A DNA stretch of 64,000 nt from Alphaproteobacteria bacterium. GTDB lineage: Bacteria; Pseudomonadota; Alphaproteobacteria; GCA-2731375. Under the pieces are notes generated by a model. The model did not search any database. It was given only the letters and a program-made list of their open reading frames with translations, and was not told the DNA's origin. The stretch is from NCBI GenBank assembly GCA_016776605.1, contig JADHTB010000012.1, forward strand, positions 1-64,000. The letters run 5' to 3'. The stretch's first letter is position 1. Every line of letters begins with the position of its first letter. Shown in pieces: positions 50,396 through 60,499 of this stretch. Position numbers and translations under genes: made by a program.

Positions 50396-52788
50396 ACCAG
50401 AAGACCGGCGATAACCTGCGTTATGTGGCCCATAAACGCCGGGTGCGCGAAGATCGGCGCTTTGTCACGGGAAAAGGCAAATTTGTTCAGGACGTCGCCC
50501 TGCCAGAGACCAAGCACGCCGCCGTGCTGCCGTCCCCCTATCCCCGGGCGCGGATTCTAGCCATCGATACCACCGCGGCGGAGGCCCTGGAAGGCGTGGC
50601 GATGGTGCTTACCGGCCAGCAGATGGCGGCGGATTGCAACCCGATCCGCCTGGGCCTGAAGCTGCCGGAAGTGAAATGGTACCCCCTGGCGGTCGAGATG
50701 GCCCGCTATGCCGGCGAATGGGTTGCCATCGTGGTCGCGGACAATGCCTACATCGCCGAAGATGCCCTGGAATTGATCCAGGTGGATTACGAACCGCTGG
50801 CGCCGATAATTGACCCCGAACAGGCCTTTGCCGAGACGGATTTGTTCGTGCATCCCGGTCATGGCAGCAATGTTCTGTATCACGGAAATTTCCTGTGGGG
50901 CGATGTGGATGGTGATTTCGCCACCGCCGATGACAGCCTGACCTTTCGGGCGCGCTGGGGACGCAGTTCCACCGTGCCCATCGAAACCTTTGGCGCCCTG
51001 GCCCGCTGGGACGAGGGTACGGAGATTTTGGATATCTGGGCCTCCATCCAGATGCCGAACTTTGTCGAATTGCTGGCCAACACCCTGGGCTATCCCCTGA
51101 ACAGCATCCGGCTGCATCAGGACGTGGACGTGGGCGGCAGTTACGGGGTGAAACGGGGCATTAAGCAATCCGTTCTGGTAGGCTATCTCTCCCGTAAGCT
51201 AAGGGTTCCCGTGCGCCTGATCGAGGATCGTCTGGTCAATATGGCCGGGGGCGATGCCCATGGCCCGGACCGCATCTTTGACACCGATGTGGCCTTTAAT
51301 AGCGACGGCATTATCAAGTCGTTAAAAATTCGCGCCCTGGATGATGCCGGCGCCTATCCGGGCCGGGCGCCGTTTCAACTGGCCAAACCCATCAGCGCCA
51401 TTGTCGGACCCTACACCATCAACTCGGTCAAATACGAAGCCATCTCGGTCGCCACCAACAAGACTGGGCAGGTGCCCGTGCGCGGCTTTGGCCAGGCGCC
51501 GACCAACTACATGATCGAAATGGCGGTGGATACGGTGGCCCGGCATCTGAACCTGGACAGGCTGGAAATTCGCCGGCGCAACCTTATTCCCAGCGACGCC
51601 TTCCCTTATCAAATACCCTCGGGCAGCAATTATGACAGCGGCGATTATCATACGGTGCTGCAAAAAGGCCTGGATCTGGCCCGCTATGATGAATTGTTGC
51701 AACGGCGCGATAGGGCGCGGGCCGAGGGGCGGCTGGCTGGTATCGGCATTGCCACCTGCCTGGAACCGGGGGGCGGCAACAATATCTTTGAATACCTGAT
51801 GGACCCGACAGCCGAGATCACCACCTTCATGGAAGCCTGTGAGGTCAAGGTCGACCCCCAGGGCAAGATCACCGGCATGATGGGGACCACCACCTCGGGC
51901 CAGGGCCACGAAACCCTGTTCGCGACCATTCTGGGCGAAGAGCTGGAATTCGATCCCGATCTTATCCGCATCGTGCATGCGGATTCCCTGTCCGCATTGC
52001 CGACCCGCAGCCCGGTGGCCAGCCGTATGGCCATTATGCTGGGCGGTGCCGCCACGGGCGCGGCGGGAAAGATCAAGGACCGCGCCATGGCCATCGCGGC
52101 CTTCAACCTGGATCTACCCGTGGAAGACCTGGAATATTCAGGCGGCACCATATCAGACCGCAACGACCCCAGCCGGAAACTGACCTGGGCGGAAATCTGC
52201 TTTATCGCCTATCGCGCCTACCACAAGCTGCCCCCCGGTATGGAGCCGGGCTTCCACGCCCAGTACGTTTTTCAAGTGCCGGGTGGCGGGCAACTTCCCG
52301 ACGCGCAGAACCGGGTGCAGATCTACCCCTGTTTTTCCTTTCAGGCCCACGTCCCCTATGTGGAAATTGATCCCGGTACGGGTAAGGTCTCTGTTCTGGA
52401 CTATGCCATCGCTCATGACTGCGGCACGGTGATCAATCCTGACATCGTGCGCGGCATGGTGATCGGCGGTCTGGCCCATGGCATCGGCGCCGCGCTATAC
52501 GAGAAATTTTCCTACGACGGCGAGGGGCAGTTCCTTTCGGCGACCTTCGCGGATTATCTCATGCCCTCGGTGCATGAAATCCCGGATGTGAAGGATGTGG
52601 AACATTGCACGCCCTCGCCCTTGACCTCGCATGGCCAGAAGGGCTCCGGCGAAGGCGGCTATCTTGGCGCGCCGGCGGCCATTGCCAGCGCGGTCAACGA
52701 CGCCTTGCACCCGTTAGGCCTGTCGATAACTGAATTGCCCATGCGTATGAGCGAAATTGAAGCCCTTATTAATAACGGACCCGGATAA
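50392..52788 (+). CDS. molybdenum hydroxylase large (molybdopterin) subunit
   Basis: A 798-residue molybdopterin-binding subunit, starting at ATG 50392. It has the motif GQGHETLFATIL, the region VPVRGFGQAPTNY at the position of the active-site loop, and GSGEGGYLGAPAA with the catalytic Glu. True CO dehydrogenase has AYRCSFR at that loop, which is absent. This is therefore not a CO oxidiser but a hydroxylase for an aldehyde or N-heterocycle. The substrate is unknown. An amidohydrolase gene starts immediately after its TAA, indicating co-expression. Confidence 0.95.
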   Translation: MNQKTGDNLRYVAHKRRVREDRRFVTGKGKFVQDVALPETKHAAVLPSPYPRARILAIDTTAAEALEGVAMVLTGQQMAADCNPIRLGLKLPEVKWYPLAVEMARYAGEWVAIVVADNAYIAEDALELIQVDYEPLAPIIDPEQAFAETDLFVHPGHGSNVLYHGNFLWGDVDGDFATADDSLTFRARWGRSSTVPIETFGALARWDEGTEILDIWASIQMPNFVELLANTLGYPLNSIRLHQDVDVGGSYGVKRGIKQSVLVGYLSRKLRVPVRLIEDRLVNMAGGDAHGPDRIFDTDVAFNSDGIIKSLKIRALDDAGAYPGRAPFQLAKPISAIVGPYTINSVKYEAISVATNKTGQVPVRGFGQAPTNYMIEMAVDTVARHLNLDRLEIRRRNLIPSDAFPYQIPSGSNYDSGDYHTVLQKGLDLARYDELLQRRDRARAEGRLAGIGIATCLEPGGGNNIFEYLMDPTAEITTFMEACEVKVDPQGKITGMMGTTTSGQGHETLFATILGEELEFDPDLIRIVHADSLSALPTRSPVASRMAIMLGGAATGAAGKIKDRAMAIAAFNLDLPVEDLEYSGGTISDRNDPSRKLTWAEICFIAYRAYHKLPPGMEPGFHAQYVFQVPGGGQLPDAQNRVQIYPCFSFQAHVPYVEIDPGTGKVSVLDYAIAHDCGTVINPDIVRGMVIGGLAHGIGAALYEKFSYDGEGQFLSATFADYLMPSVHEIPDVKDVEHCTPSPLTSHGQKGSGEGGYLGAPAAIASAVNDALHPLGLSITELPMRMSEIEALINNGPG

Positions 52789-53763
52789 ATGATCATCGAT
52801 ACCCACGCCCACTTCACGCCGCAGTCCATGTTGGGCGCCCTGAAAAACAAGATCAGCCAATTCCCCAATGTGGAGCTGTTGCATCAGGATGACAGCTATC
52901 AACTGGTGTTTGCCGGCCTGGCGCCGACCCGGCCGCTGTCGCCCAAGCTGCGGGATACCGAGATGCGGCTGGCCTGGATGGACGAGCAATCCATCGACGC
53001 CCAGATCGTCGGCGGCTGGCTGGACAGCTTCGGCTATGAATTGCCAGCCGAAGAGGGTGAGGCGTGGAGCCGGTTTTTGAACGAATTCCAGATGAGCGGC
53101 ACCGATGGCCTGGACCGCTTCACGCCCCTGGCCAGCGTGCCCCTGCAGGACGGCAAGCGCGCGGCAAAGGTCCTGGAAGAGGCCCTGGCCGCGGGCTTCA
53201 AGGGTGTGATGATTGGCACCCAGAGCAGGGGCAGCGAGGGCAACCTGGACGACGCCGATCTCGACCCGTTCTGGGAGGCCGCCGACAGTCTTGGCGCAAC
53301 GATATATTGCCATCCGATATTTGGCTGCGGCGATCCCCGCCTGTTGGACTATGACATGATCAACGCGGTGGGCCGGGGCAGCGATACCACGACTGCCGTT
53401 GCCCGCATGTTGTTCGCCGGCCATTTTCTGAAATATCCCAAGATGAACTTCATCCTCTCCCACGGCGGCGGGGCCATCCCCTACATGCTGGGACGTCTGG
53501 CCCGGAACCATGAAATCCATCCTGGCAAATACGCCGATCCTGTCGCGGGTTTTAAAAAGCTCTATTTCGACAGCGTCCTATTCGCGCCCAATGCCCTGGA
53601 TTATCTGTGTTCGTGCTGCGGCCATGACAAGGTTATGTTGGGTTCCGACTACCCCTTCCCCATTGGCGACAGTGAACCGCTGAAAGTCGTGGAGGCCGCT
53701 GACCTGGATGAGAGCCAGAAAAAGATGATCCTGGGCGAGACGGCGGCCAGGCTGTTTAGCTAG
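52789..53763 (+). CDS. ACMSD-like amidohydrolase
   Basis: A 324-residue amidohydrolase_2 protein related to 2-amino-3-carboxymuconate-6-semialdehyde decarboxylase. The metal ligands are MIIDTHAHF (HxH), ATIYCHPIFGCGD (His), NFILSHGGGAIPYM (His) and VMLGSDYPFPIGD (Asp). Its ATG directly follows the hydroxylase stop codon, so it is the fourth gene of that operon. Hydroxylation of a ring followed by a decarboxylase or hydrolase step is a common logic in N-heterocycle and aromatic degradation. That role is inferred. It converges with the exporter's HlyD gene in an 8-base overlap. Confidence 0.92.
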   Translation: MIIDTHAHFTPQSMLGALKNKISQFPNVELLHQDDSYQLVFAGLAPTRPLSPKLRDTEMRLAWMDEQSIDAQIVGGWLDSFGYELPAEEGEAWSRFLNEFQMSGTDGLDRFTPLASVPLQDGKRAAKVLEEALAAGFKGVMIGTQSRGSEGNLDDADLDPFWEAADSLGATIYCHPIFGCGDPRLLDYDMINAVGRGSDTTTAVARMLFAGHFLKYPKMNFILSHGGGAIPYMLGRLARNHEIHPGKYADPVAGFKKLYFDSVLFAPNALDYLCSCCGHDKVMLGSDYPFPIGDSEPLKVVEAADLDESQKKMILGETAARLFS

Positions 53764-54973
53764 CATCCCGGGCGGTTACCCGGATGCCATCCTCTATGCG
53801 GTCGCTGGGGTGCAGGAGGAGGATATCGCCAACCTCGAGTCCGGACAGTATTTCGGCTGAACGCTCGTTCGTGTGGCCGACTTCAACCGTGATCAGCCGC
53901 GCGCGCCCCTCTTCCACCTTGAACAGCGACCACGCCCCCTGCACGCGAAACAGCGCGCTCAAGGGCGCCTGAAGGGTGTCATTGCCGCGCCAGCGCACGA
54001 TGCGGGTAACGACGCGGTAGCCATGACCCAGGCGCTGCCACAACGCCGGTGGATCAACAAAGTCGATGATGACCTTGACCCGCTGTTCCTCGATCCCAAG
54101 GGCCGAGACCTTGGTGAAGCCATAAGGCTCGATCCGTCGCACCTGGCCCTTGAGGCTTTGCCGGCCGCCCCAGCCGTCGATTAAAACGTCAGTTTCGATG
54201 GAAACCGATACGGCATCGGTGGAAAGCAACTCCACCACGATCTCAAGGTCTGTCGGATCGCCAATTTCGACCAGGGGCGCGCCCGCCTGCACGACGGCCT
54301 CGCTTTCCCGGAACACGCGCAGGATGGTGCCGCTGACCGGCGCGCGGACCTCGACACAACATGGTTCGTCAGTCACCGCATCCCGCGCCGATGCGGGTTC
54401 GCGCAATGTCATCCTGGCCCGCTGCAACTGGAAGTCCCGTACGCGCAACGCGGCGCGGGCTTCCATCACCGCCGCTGCCTTGGTGCGGACCTCCATGCGG
54501 CTGCGGTCAAGGGCGCTCCGCGACAGGGTGCCGCGATCAGCAAGTTTCAGGCCGCGCTCGTATTCGGCTTTGGCGTAATCGTGGGTCGCCTCGGCGTTCG
54601 CAACTTGCGCCGCCGCCAGGTCCCGCGCGGCTTCCGCCGCCTTGACCGCGGCCTCAAGCTCGGAATGGGTGCGGGCGTCGTGTAGGGTCGGATCGGTTGG
54701 CCGGATACTGGCCACCATGGTTTTTCCCGCGACCACAATATCGCCGACGTGCCCCTCGAACCGCGCCACGCTGCCCGAAAGCGGCGACGAGATGGTATAG
54801 ACCTCCCTGACCCGCGTCTCTCCCTCGTCCTCTATGGTCACCAGCATGGGCCGGCGTTCGGCCGTCGCCAGACTAACCGGAACGGGCTTGGGCCAAAAAG
54901 CAAACAGCAATCCGGCGAAGAGCAGCGCAAGCGCGCCGCCGGGAATTATGGTTTTTCTCAGATATCCGGACAT
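53756..54973 (-). CDS. HlyD-like membrane fusion protein
   Basis: A 405-residue periplasmic adaptor. A single N-terminal anchor (GGALALLFAGLLFAFWP, about 12-28) is followed by a lipoyl/barrel-sandwich region (VREVYTISSPLSGSVARFEG, VRAPVSGTILRVFRESEAVV), an alpha-helical hairpin (ELEAAVKAAEAARDLAAAQV) and a beta-barrel. It connects an inner membrane ABC exporter to the outer membrane or to a partner protein. The gene is 4 bases after the permease gene, so ATPase, permease and adaptor form one operon. Confidence 0.92.
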   Translation of the reverse strand: MSGYLRKTIIPGGALALLFAGLLFAFWPKPVPVSLATAERRPMLVTIEDEGETRVREVYTISSPLSGSVARFEGHVGDIVVAGKTMVASIRPTDPTLHDARTHSELEAAVKAAEAARDLAAAQVANAEATHDYAKAEYERGLKLADRGTLSRSALDRSRMEVRTKAAAVMEARAALRVRDFQLQRARMTLREPASARDAVTDEPCCVEVRAPVSGTILRVFRESEAVVQAGAPLVEIGDPTDLEIVVELLSTDAVSVSIETDVLIDGWGGRQSLKGQVRRIEPYGFTKVSALGIEEQRVKVIIDFVDPPALWQRLGHGYRVVTRIVRWRGNDTLQAPLSALFRVQGAWSLFKVEEGRARLITVEVGHTNERSAEILSGLEVGDILLLHPSDRIEDGIRVTARDAS

Positions 54974-54977
54974 GGCA

Positions 54978-57341
54978 TCACTCCCGAGTCTTCATAACCG
55001 CGATCAGGTCAAGTTGGGCGACCCGCCGCAATACCAGCCAGGCCGAACCGATCGTGGCGCCGATCACCATCAGCACGGCGTAACCATATGACGAATCCGC
55101 GATATAAAGCGGCAAACGATACAGCTTCGTATCGAACAGGTTCACCAGCAAACCCGCCAGGCCATAGCCCGCTATGCAGCCCAGCGGCAGCGCCACGAAG
55201 GTAAGGATTGCCAGTTCCCCCGCCAGGATCGTACCGACCTCTCGCCGGGTAAAACCCAGGACACGCAGGCTGGCAAGCTCGCGGGCGCGCTCGGACAAGG
55301 AAATCCGTGCGCTGTTATAGATCACGCCGACGGCGATCAGGGCGGCGAAAGTGAGGTAGAAAAATATCATCGTATGCAGATGCTCCCGGATCATGGCGCT
55401 AAACACATTTAGCGCGGCGCGGCGAACGGCCAGCCCAAGCAGCGCCGGAACTCCCTTCAATGAGGTATACAGGGTCGGCTCTATCTTGCTATCCGTCAAT
55501 ACATGCGCGCCGGAGATGATATCGCCTTCCCCCATCAGCCGGTTCAGGGCCCGGCGATCCATATAGGCGCCAAGGCCAATATAAAGGCGGACAATCCGCA
55601 CGACGGGGACCTGCCGGACGAGGCGGCGGCCTTCGAGCGTTGAAACGGTTAAAATGTCCCCCTTCCGCGCGACAAGAAGTTCCGCCAGCTTTTCCGAGAG
55701 AACGATGCCTTCGGGCGGCGGCGTGACGACGCGGCCATCTACATCAACCAGGCGGCTGAGTTCCATATCGCCATCGATGCCAATAATGCCTACGCGCTCC
55801 TGGCGGTGACCAAGCCGCAATTTGGCCCTGGCGATACGAAACGTCTCGACCATCAACACCCCAGGCAGGTCGTCAATATTTGACCGCGCTGCATCGGTGC
55901 GAACATCGACGAAGGTCAAAGTCATATCCTGGCGTTCCGTCTCGAAGAAGTGGATGTCCATCATTTTATTGACCGCATCGAAGAAGAATAGCGACATCAC
56001 CAGGATCGCCACGGAAAACGCGATACCGGTTATGGTCAACGTGGCCCGCAGAGGCCAACGAAAGAGGTAGCGTAGGATCATGCGCGCCGGTTGCGAGAGA
56101 AACCGGGCAAGGCCCAGATTTTCCAACAAACTCGTACGATAGGCGCTGGGCATGGGCGGCGTCATGGCGACCGCGGGTGCAATGGTCACGGCCCGGCGTA
56201 CCGCGGATAAGGCGCCGATCACGGCCGAGAAAATGCCCACAAAGGCGCTGATCGCCAAGGTGCTGGGGTCCACCTGGAAATACAGGAAGGGAAAGCGAAA
56301 GAAATCTCTGTACAGGCCGGTAACGGCATAGCCCATCCAGGCCCCCATGGCCCAGCCAATGAGAATACCCAGCCCGGTGATCAACAACACCAGCTTCAGA
56401 TACTGCCAACCCACAGCAATATTGCTGTAGCCAAAGGCCTTGAGAAGCCCGATTTGCTCGCGATCAGCCTGGATGATCCGGGCGATCACGACGTTGAAAA
56501 GAAAGGCGGCGATCAGCAGAAAGACCGGTGGAATGACCACCGCCAGATGGTCCAGTTGCTCCATTTCGCTGGTCACGAAGGCGTCGGACAATTGATCGGC
56601 CCGCCCGTAAGCGCCGACCCCGCCGTAAGGCGCCAACAAACGGTCGACCTGGACGATGACTTCCGCCAAGGAAGCGGCGCGGGTCAGCCTCAGGGTCAAA
56701 TTGTTGAAGGCGCCTTTAAGGTCATAGGCCGCTTCAAGCGCCTCGCGGCTCATCCACAGAATGCCAAAATGCCGGCCATCGGGCACGATGTCTCCGGGGC
56801 CGATGGCGTAAACGAACTCCGGTGACAACGCGACGCCAACAACCTTCAGGGCGCGTCGGCGTTGGTTGAAATTCCCGTGAATGACATCACCCAGTTGCAG
56901 TCCATGCGCCTGGGCGAAGGCTTCATTGACGAGCACCTCGTTCGGGTACCCGTGCCGTAGGTCACGGCCGCGCCTGATCACGATATCGTTTAAGTGGGTT
57001 TGGCCGCCGGCCGCCCGCGAAACCACGCGCCCGCGTGCGGGTTCCTGCATTTCGGCAATGTCGATAATGATGTCCTGGACAATCCGGCCCTCCGCGCGCA
57101 GAACGCCGGGAATAGCGCCGATTTCCCGTGCCACCCAGTCGGGTGCCCGTTTCGCGTGGGCGAAAACATGGGCAAAACGATATTGCTCGGAAAAGGCACG
57201 CCGGGTTTCCTGCAAGGAATCAAGGGCGCTAAGCGCCATTACAAGTGTTGCGATGCCGCCCGCGATGACCACCGCGATCGCCAACGCCTGGCCCCTGATG
57301 TGCCAAAGATCGCGGTAAAGCTTTTTGTTCAGCGGAGTCAT
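54978..57341 (-). CDS. FtsX-family ABC transporter permease
   Basis: A 787-residue permease with an N-terminal helix ([20 protein letters not shown]), a MacB_PCD-like periplasmic domain, and two FtsX-type clusters of helices (about 260-380 and 665-780; for example [20 protein letters not shown] and [20 protein letters not shown]). Such proteins export lipids, peptides or small hydrophobic compounds or release lipoproteins. The DevBCA-type exporter is the closest layout. It starts 4 bases after the ATPase gene stop and 4 bases before the HlyD gene start. Confidence 0.93.
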   Translation of the reverse strand: MTPLNKKLYRDLWHIRGQALAIAVVIAGGIATLVMALSALDSLQETRRAFSEQYRFAHVFAHAKRAPDWVAREIGAIPGVLRAEGRIVQDIIIDIAEMQEPARGRVVSRAAGGQTHLNDIVIRRGRDLRHGYPNEVLVNEAFAQAHGLQLGDVIHGNFNQRRRALKVVGVALSPEFVYAIGPGDIVPDGRHFGILWMSREALEAAYDLKGAFNNLTLRLTRAASLAEVIVQVDRLLAPYGGVGAYGRADQLSDAFVTSEMEQLDHLAVVIPPVFLLIAAFLFNVVIARIIQADREQIGLLKAFGYSNIAVGWQYLKLVLLITGLGILIGWAMGAWMGYAVTGLYRDFFRFPFLYFQVDPSTLAISAFVGIFSAVIGALSAVRRAVTIAPAVAMTPPMPSAYRTSLLENLGLARFLSQPARMILRYLFRWPLRATLTITGIAFSVAILVMSLFFFDAVNKMMDIHFFETERQDMTLTFVDVRTDAARSNIDDLPGVLMVETFRIARAKLRLGHRQERVGIIGIDGDMELSRLVDVDGRVVTPPPEGIVLSEKLAELLVARKGDILTVSTLEGRRLVRQVPVVRIVRLYIGLGAYMDRRALNRLMGEGDIISGAHVLTDSKIEPTLYTSLKGVPALLGLAVRRAALNVFSAMIREHLHTMIFFYLTFAALIAVGVIYNSARISLSERARELASLRVLGFTRREVGTILAGELAILTFVALPLGCIAGYGLAGLLVNLFDTKLYRLPLYIADSSYGYAVLMVIGATIGSAWLVLRRVAQLDLIAVMKTRE

Positions 57342-57345
57342 CGCA

Positions 57346-58083
57346 TCACCAGCTTATGGTCCGGGCGGGCAGTTTTTCCGCATTGACCGTTATGCCCGCG
57401 ATCCGCCCGTCGGCGAAGGCGATGACCCGATCGGCCATCGCGGCGATGCCGGCGTTGTGAGTGATGATGACCGCGGTTGTTCCAAGTTCGCGGCTGGCCC
57501 CTTCGATCGCCTCCAACACGGAGATCCCAGTCGCGCTGTCGAGGGCGCCGGTCGGCTCGTCACAGAGCAATACATCGGGCCGTTTCGCGACGGAGCGGGC
57601 GACGGCGACCCGCTGCTGTTCGCCACCCGATAGCTGCGCCGGAAAGTGATCCATACGTTCTTCAAGGCCGACCAGGGCAAGCGCTTCTTCCGGCGATAGC
57701 GGGTTGGCGGCGATCTCGGTGACCAGTGCGACGTTCTCCCGTGCCGTCAGGCTGGGGATGAGATTGTAGAACTGGAATACAAATCCGATATGGTCGCGCC
57801 GGTAGCGGGTAAGCGCGTTATCGTCCAGGGCGGTCAGCTCCTGGCGGCGAAAAAAAACCTGTCCCGATGAAGGGTGGTCAAGCCCGCCAAGAATGTTCAG
57901 GAAAGTCGACTTGCCGCTGCCCGACGGCCCAAGCAGGACCAGGGTCTCGCCCTCGTAAAGCGCAAGATCGACGCCGCGCAGCGCCCAAACATCGTTGCCG
58001 TCGCCACGGTAGACCTTTGTCAGGCCTACCGTGCGGAACACGGGCGCCCGCGATCCCGCATTATCTTTTTGAACGTCCCCCAT
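57346..58083 (-). CDS. ABC transporter ATP-binding protein (LolD/MacB type)
   Basis: A 245-residue ATPase: Walker [13 protein letters not shown]-loop [20 protein letters not shown], signature [14 protein letters not shown], Walker [14 protein letters not shown] and H-loop [13 protein letters not shown]. The [12 protein letters not shown] sequence is characteristic of the MacB/LolD group. It powers the FtsX permease coded next. An HPF-like gene ends 72 bases upstream on the same strand and may be in the same transcript. Confidence 0.96.
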   Translation of the reverse strand: MGDVQKDNAGSRAPVFRTVGLTKVYRGDGNDVWALRGVDLALYEGETLVLLGPSGSGKSTFLNILGGLDHPSSGQVFFRRQELTALDDNALTRYRRDHIGFVFQFYNLIPSLTARENVALVTEIAANPLSPEEALALVGLEERMDHFPAQLSGGEQQRVAVARSVAKRPDVLLCDEPTGALDSATGISVLEAIEGASRELGTTAVIITHNAGIAAMADRVIAFADGRIAGITVNAEKLPARTISW

Positions 58084-58155
58084 CTGGTCTCCTGACTACC
58101 GAAAGGCGGTTTGCCGGTCCAGGCAACTTGAAGGCACCGCCGCTGCCGTGTGGCA

Positions 58156-58515
58156 TCAGCTCGGCTCGGGGGGATGCTTCCTGGTGTTATCCCGTTCCTT
58201 TCGGACATGATCCTCCAGCTTTCGGACCGCGGCATCGAAGGCATCGCGAACGGCGACATAGATATCCTCGTGCGCATGATCCCGCACACCCGCGCGGTTG
58301 ATCACGATGTCCTGTCCAGGCATGGCGATGTTGATGTGCACGTCGTAAAGGCCACCCTTGTGGCTGTGCTTGTGCGGCGCATCGACAACAACCCGGCAAT
58401 CGACAATGTGATCGGCAAAGCGCTCCAGGGTCGCGATCTTTTTCCTGATATCCGCCTCCACCGCGGCGGAGTGATCCATGTTCCGAAACAAGATATCGAT
58501 AGAAAATTCAGCCAT
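58156..58515 (-). CDS. HPF/RaiA-like ribosome-associated protein
   Basis: A 119-residue short-form HPF/RaiA family protein. These beta-alpha-beta-beta-beta-alpha proteins bind the 30S subunit and inactivate ribosomes in stationary phase. FSIDILFRNMDHSAAVEADI, a basic edge (CRVVVDAPHKHSHKGGLYDV), VHINIAMPGQDIVINRAG and HAHEDIYVAVRDAFDAAVRK match the family. It differs from the usual alphaproteobacterial long HPF by lacking the C-terminal dimer domain. It is the first gene on this strand before the exporter operon. Confidence 0.88.
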   Translation of the reverse strand: MAEFSIDILFRNMDHSAAVEADIRKKIATLERFADHIVDCRVVVDAPHKHSHKGGLYDVHINIAMPGQDIVINRAGVRDHAHEDIYVAVRDAFDAAVRKLEDHVRKERDNTRKHPPEPS

Positions 58516-58660
58516 TTAATCCTCCGATTTTGACATTTCGGGAAGCGAAAAACTACCGGCGCTCCAGGGACCGTCTGCTTCGTCCGACGCCGCGCCATGG
58601 TCCCCGATCCCGCCATCCCACTTCCATAGGTTAACTTAACTGCGTTACCCGCCGTCAACC

Positions 58661-58674
58661 TTGACCCGGGTCAA
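58661..58674. promoter_or_regulatory. 14-bp perfect palindrome, possible operator
   Basis: TTGACCCGGGTCAA lies in the 303-base gap between the HPF-like gene (start 58515) and the acyl-CoA synthetase gene (end 58819). The rest of the gap holds one repeat copy and nothing else that I can recognise. Confidence 0.3.
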
Positions 58675-58703
58675 CATTGATCCGCTGAAAGGGTATCCGC
58701 AAC

Positions 58704-58807
58704 CTAGAGCAATTCCGAATTAATGGGAATCGCGAAGCGATTCTAAGTGATTGGAAAAATTGCTCTAATTCTAAAGGTCTGAGCATTTTCAGAATGAAAA
58801 CGTGCTA
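58704..58807. repeat. CTAGAGCA two-hairpin repeat, copy 3
   Basis: A 104-bp copy nearly identical to the copy at 26519: CTAGAGCAATTCC, inner hairpin GAATCGC/GCGATTC, TCTGAGC, then GAGCATTTTC and GAAAACGTGC. Its right end is eroded (CTATTG instead of TCTAG). It lies 11 bases from the end of the acyl-CoA synthetase gene. Confidence 0.85.
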
Positions 58808-58818
58808 TTGCAGTTCCG

Positions 58819-60489
58819 TCAATCCCGACCCTTGTCCAGGATTTCCTGGGCCTGCTGCCGCAATTCCACCTTGCGCACCTTGCCGGTGGAGGTCATGGGC
58901 AGGTGCGGAAGGAACAGGACGTGCCGGGGAATTTTGAATGACGCAATGTGGCCCCGGCAGTAGGCTATAATATCCGCCTCGGTTGGACTGCGTCCTGGCC
59001 TTGGCGCGACAAAGGCGACGGCGACCTCCGTCAGGCGTTCATCGGGATAGCCGACTACCGCCGCCTGGGCGACGTCCGGGTGGCCTTGCAGATAGCCTTC
59101 GACCTCCATCGGGTCCACATTTTCGCCGCCGATTTTCAACATATCCTTATAGCGGCCCAGAAAGCGCAAATACCCGTCCGCCCGCAGATACCCCATGTCG
59201 CCGCTATGAAACCAGCCCTCGGCATCATAGACCTGGGCGGTCTCGTCCGGTTTCTTGTAGTAACCGAGCATCAGGTTATAGGATTTGAGAATGATTTCGC
59301 CCGGCGTGCCGGGGGGCTGATCGCGGCCTGATACGGGATCTATGATGCGGATTTCAAAGCCGTCGCAGGGATAGCCGGAGGTCTCGCAAATCTGTTCATC
59401 GGTGGAATCCAGAAATGAAAGGGCCGCATTGGCGCCGATCTCGGTCATGCCATAGGCGGTAATCGGGCGCATTGGCGCCAATACTTTAAGGGCCTTTCGG
59501 GTTACCGGCACCGCGCTGTTGGTGCCGACGGCAAATAATCCGGTACGCAGGGATGATAGATCCCGCGGCTGACGCTCCTGGGCCTCCATCAAACCCTTCA
59601 GATGGGTCTCAAAACCACATATCAGGGTCACGCCCTCGCGCGCCACGGCGTCAAGGCAGGCTTCGGGGTCAAAGGTCTCGGTCAGGATTTGCCGATTGCC
59701 CGTGGCCATGGACGACAACGGGCCATCCACATAGCCAAAGATATGAAACAGGGGCAGGTAATTGTACATCAAATCCGCTGCCGTCGTGCCCATGACGCGG
59801 ACCCGCTCGGCCTGATTACGCAGAAAGCTGTGATGGCGCACCACGCCCTTGGGAAACCCGGTGGTGCCGGAGGTATACATGATGAAAGCCGGATCGGTGG
59901 GACGCACGGCCGCCGCCCGCCTTTCCAACTCTGGCGCCATCTCGACGGCCGGGCTATTGGCGACATCCCGCCAATGGCCGGTGCCGGGGGGCGCATCGCC
60001 CGCCCCATCGGCGGTCTTGATGATGATCCGTTCCAGATGGGGAAAGGCCTTGGACGCGATGCCACCACCTGCGCCTGCTCCGCCACGCTCGCAATCGGGC
60101 ACCATCTCCCGCGCCATGGCCCAATAGTCGATAGGGCCGGAGGTGTCGTGGGTGATCAGGGTGCAGCATTCCGCCTGGCCGATGATATAGGCCGCATCGT
60201 CGGTCCTGAAGCGGGTATTGATGGGCACCATGATAGCGCCGGCCCGGGCGATGGCGAAAATCAGATGCACCCATTCGGGGCAGTTATTCAGCCAGACGCC
60301 AACCCTGTCGCCCTCACCGACGCCGGCGGCGATCAGGCCGCGCGCAACCTGATCGACCCGCGCCGACAATTCAGCAAAGCTCTGCCATTCACCTTTGAAC
60401 CCCAACGCCTCGCCATTGCCCCACCGGGTGGCGGCGAGGCGCGGCAGATCGCCCAGGGTCGTGGTCTCATCCCAGGGGGCCAAATTCAC
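58819..60489 (-). CDS. AMP-forming acyl-CoA synthetase
   Basis: An acyl-CoA synthetase/ligase of 556 residues from GTG 60489 (VNLAPWDETTTLG); a start at 60534 would overlap the amidohydrolase gene by 35 bases. ATP-binding MYTSGTTGFPKGVV, gate motif ITAYGMTEIGANA, GWFHSGDMGYLRADGYLRFL and the SFKIPRHVLFLPHLPMTSTGKVRK end, with the catalytic Lys in TSTGKVRK, are present. It activates a carboxylic acid to a CoA thioester. It lies directly downstream of the amidohydrolase gene, so it may activate the acid released there. The substrate is unknown. Confidence 0.92.
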   Translation of the reverse strand: MNLAPWDETTTLGDLPRLAATRWGNGEALGFKGEWQSFAELSARVDQVARGLIAAGVGEGDRVGVWLNNCPEWVHLIFAIARAGAIMVPINTRFRTDDAAYIIGQAECCTLITHDTSGPIDYWAMAREMVPDCERGGAGAGGGIASKAFPHLERIIIKTADGAGDAPPGTGHWRDVANSPAVEMAPELERRAAAVRPTDPAFIMYTSGTTGFPKGVVRHHSFLRNQAERVRVMGTTAADLMYNYLPLFHIFGYVDGPLSSMATGNRQILTETFDPEACLDAVAREGVTLICGFETHLKGLMEAQERQPRDLSSLRTGLFAVGTNSAVPVTRKALKVLAPMRPITAYGMTEIGANAALSFLDSTDEQICETSGYPCDGFEIRIIDPVSGRDQPPGTPGEIILKSYNLMLGYYKKPDETAQVYDAEGWFHSGDMGYLRADGYLRFLGRYKDMLKIGGENVDPMEVEGYLQGHPDVAQAAVVGYPDERLTEVAVAFVAPRPGRSPTEADIIAYCRGHIASFKIPRHVLFLPHLPMTSTGKVRKVELRQQAQEILDKGRD

Positions 60490-60499
60490 GGCGTACGGC

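Noticed and set aside
50392-52788. Carbon monoxide dehydrogenase large subunit
   Set aside because: The AYRCSFR active-site loop of true CO dehydrogenase is missing; only the family layout is shared.
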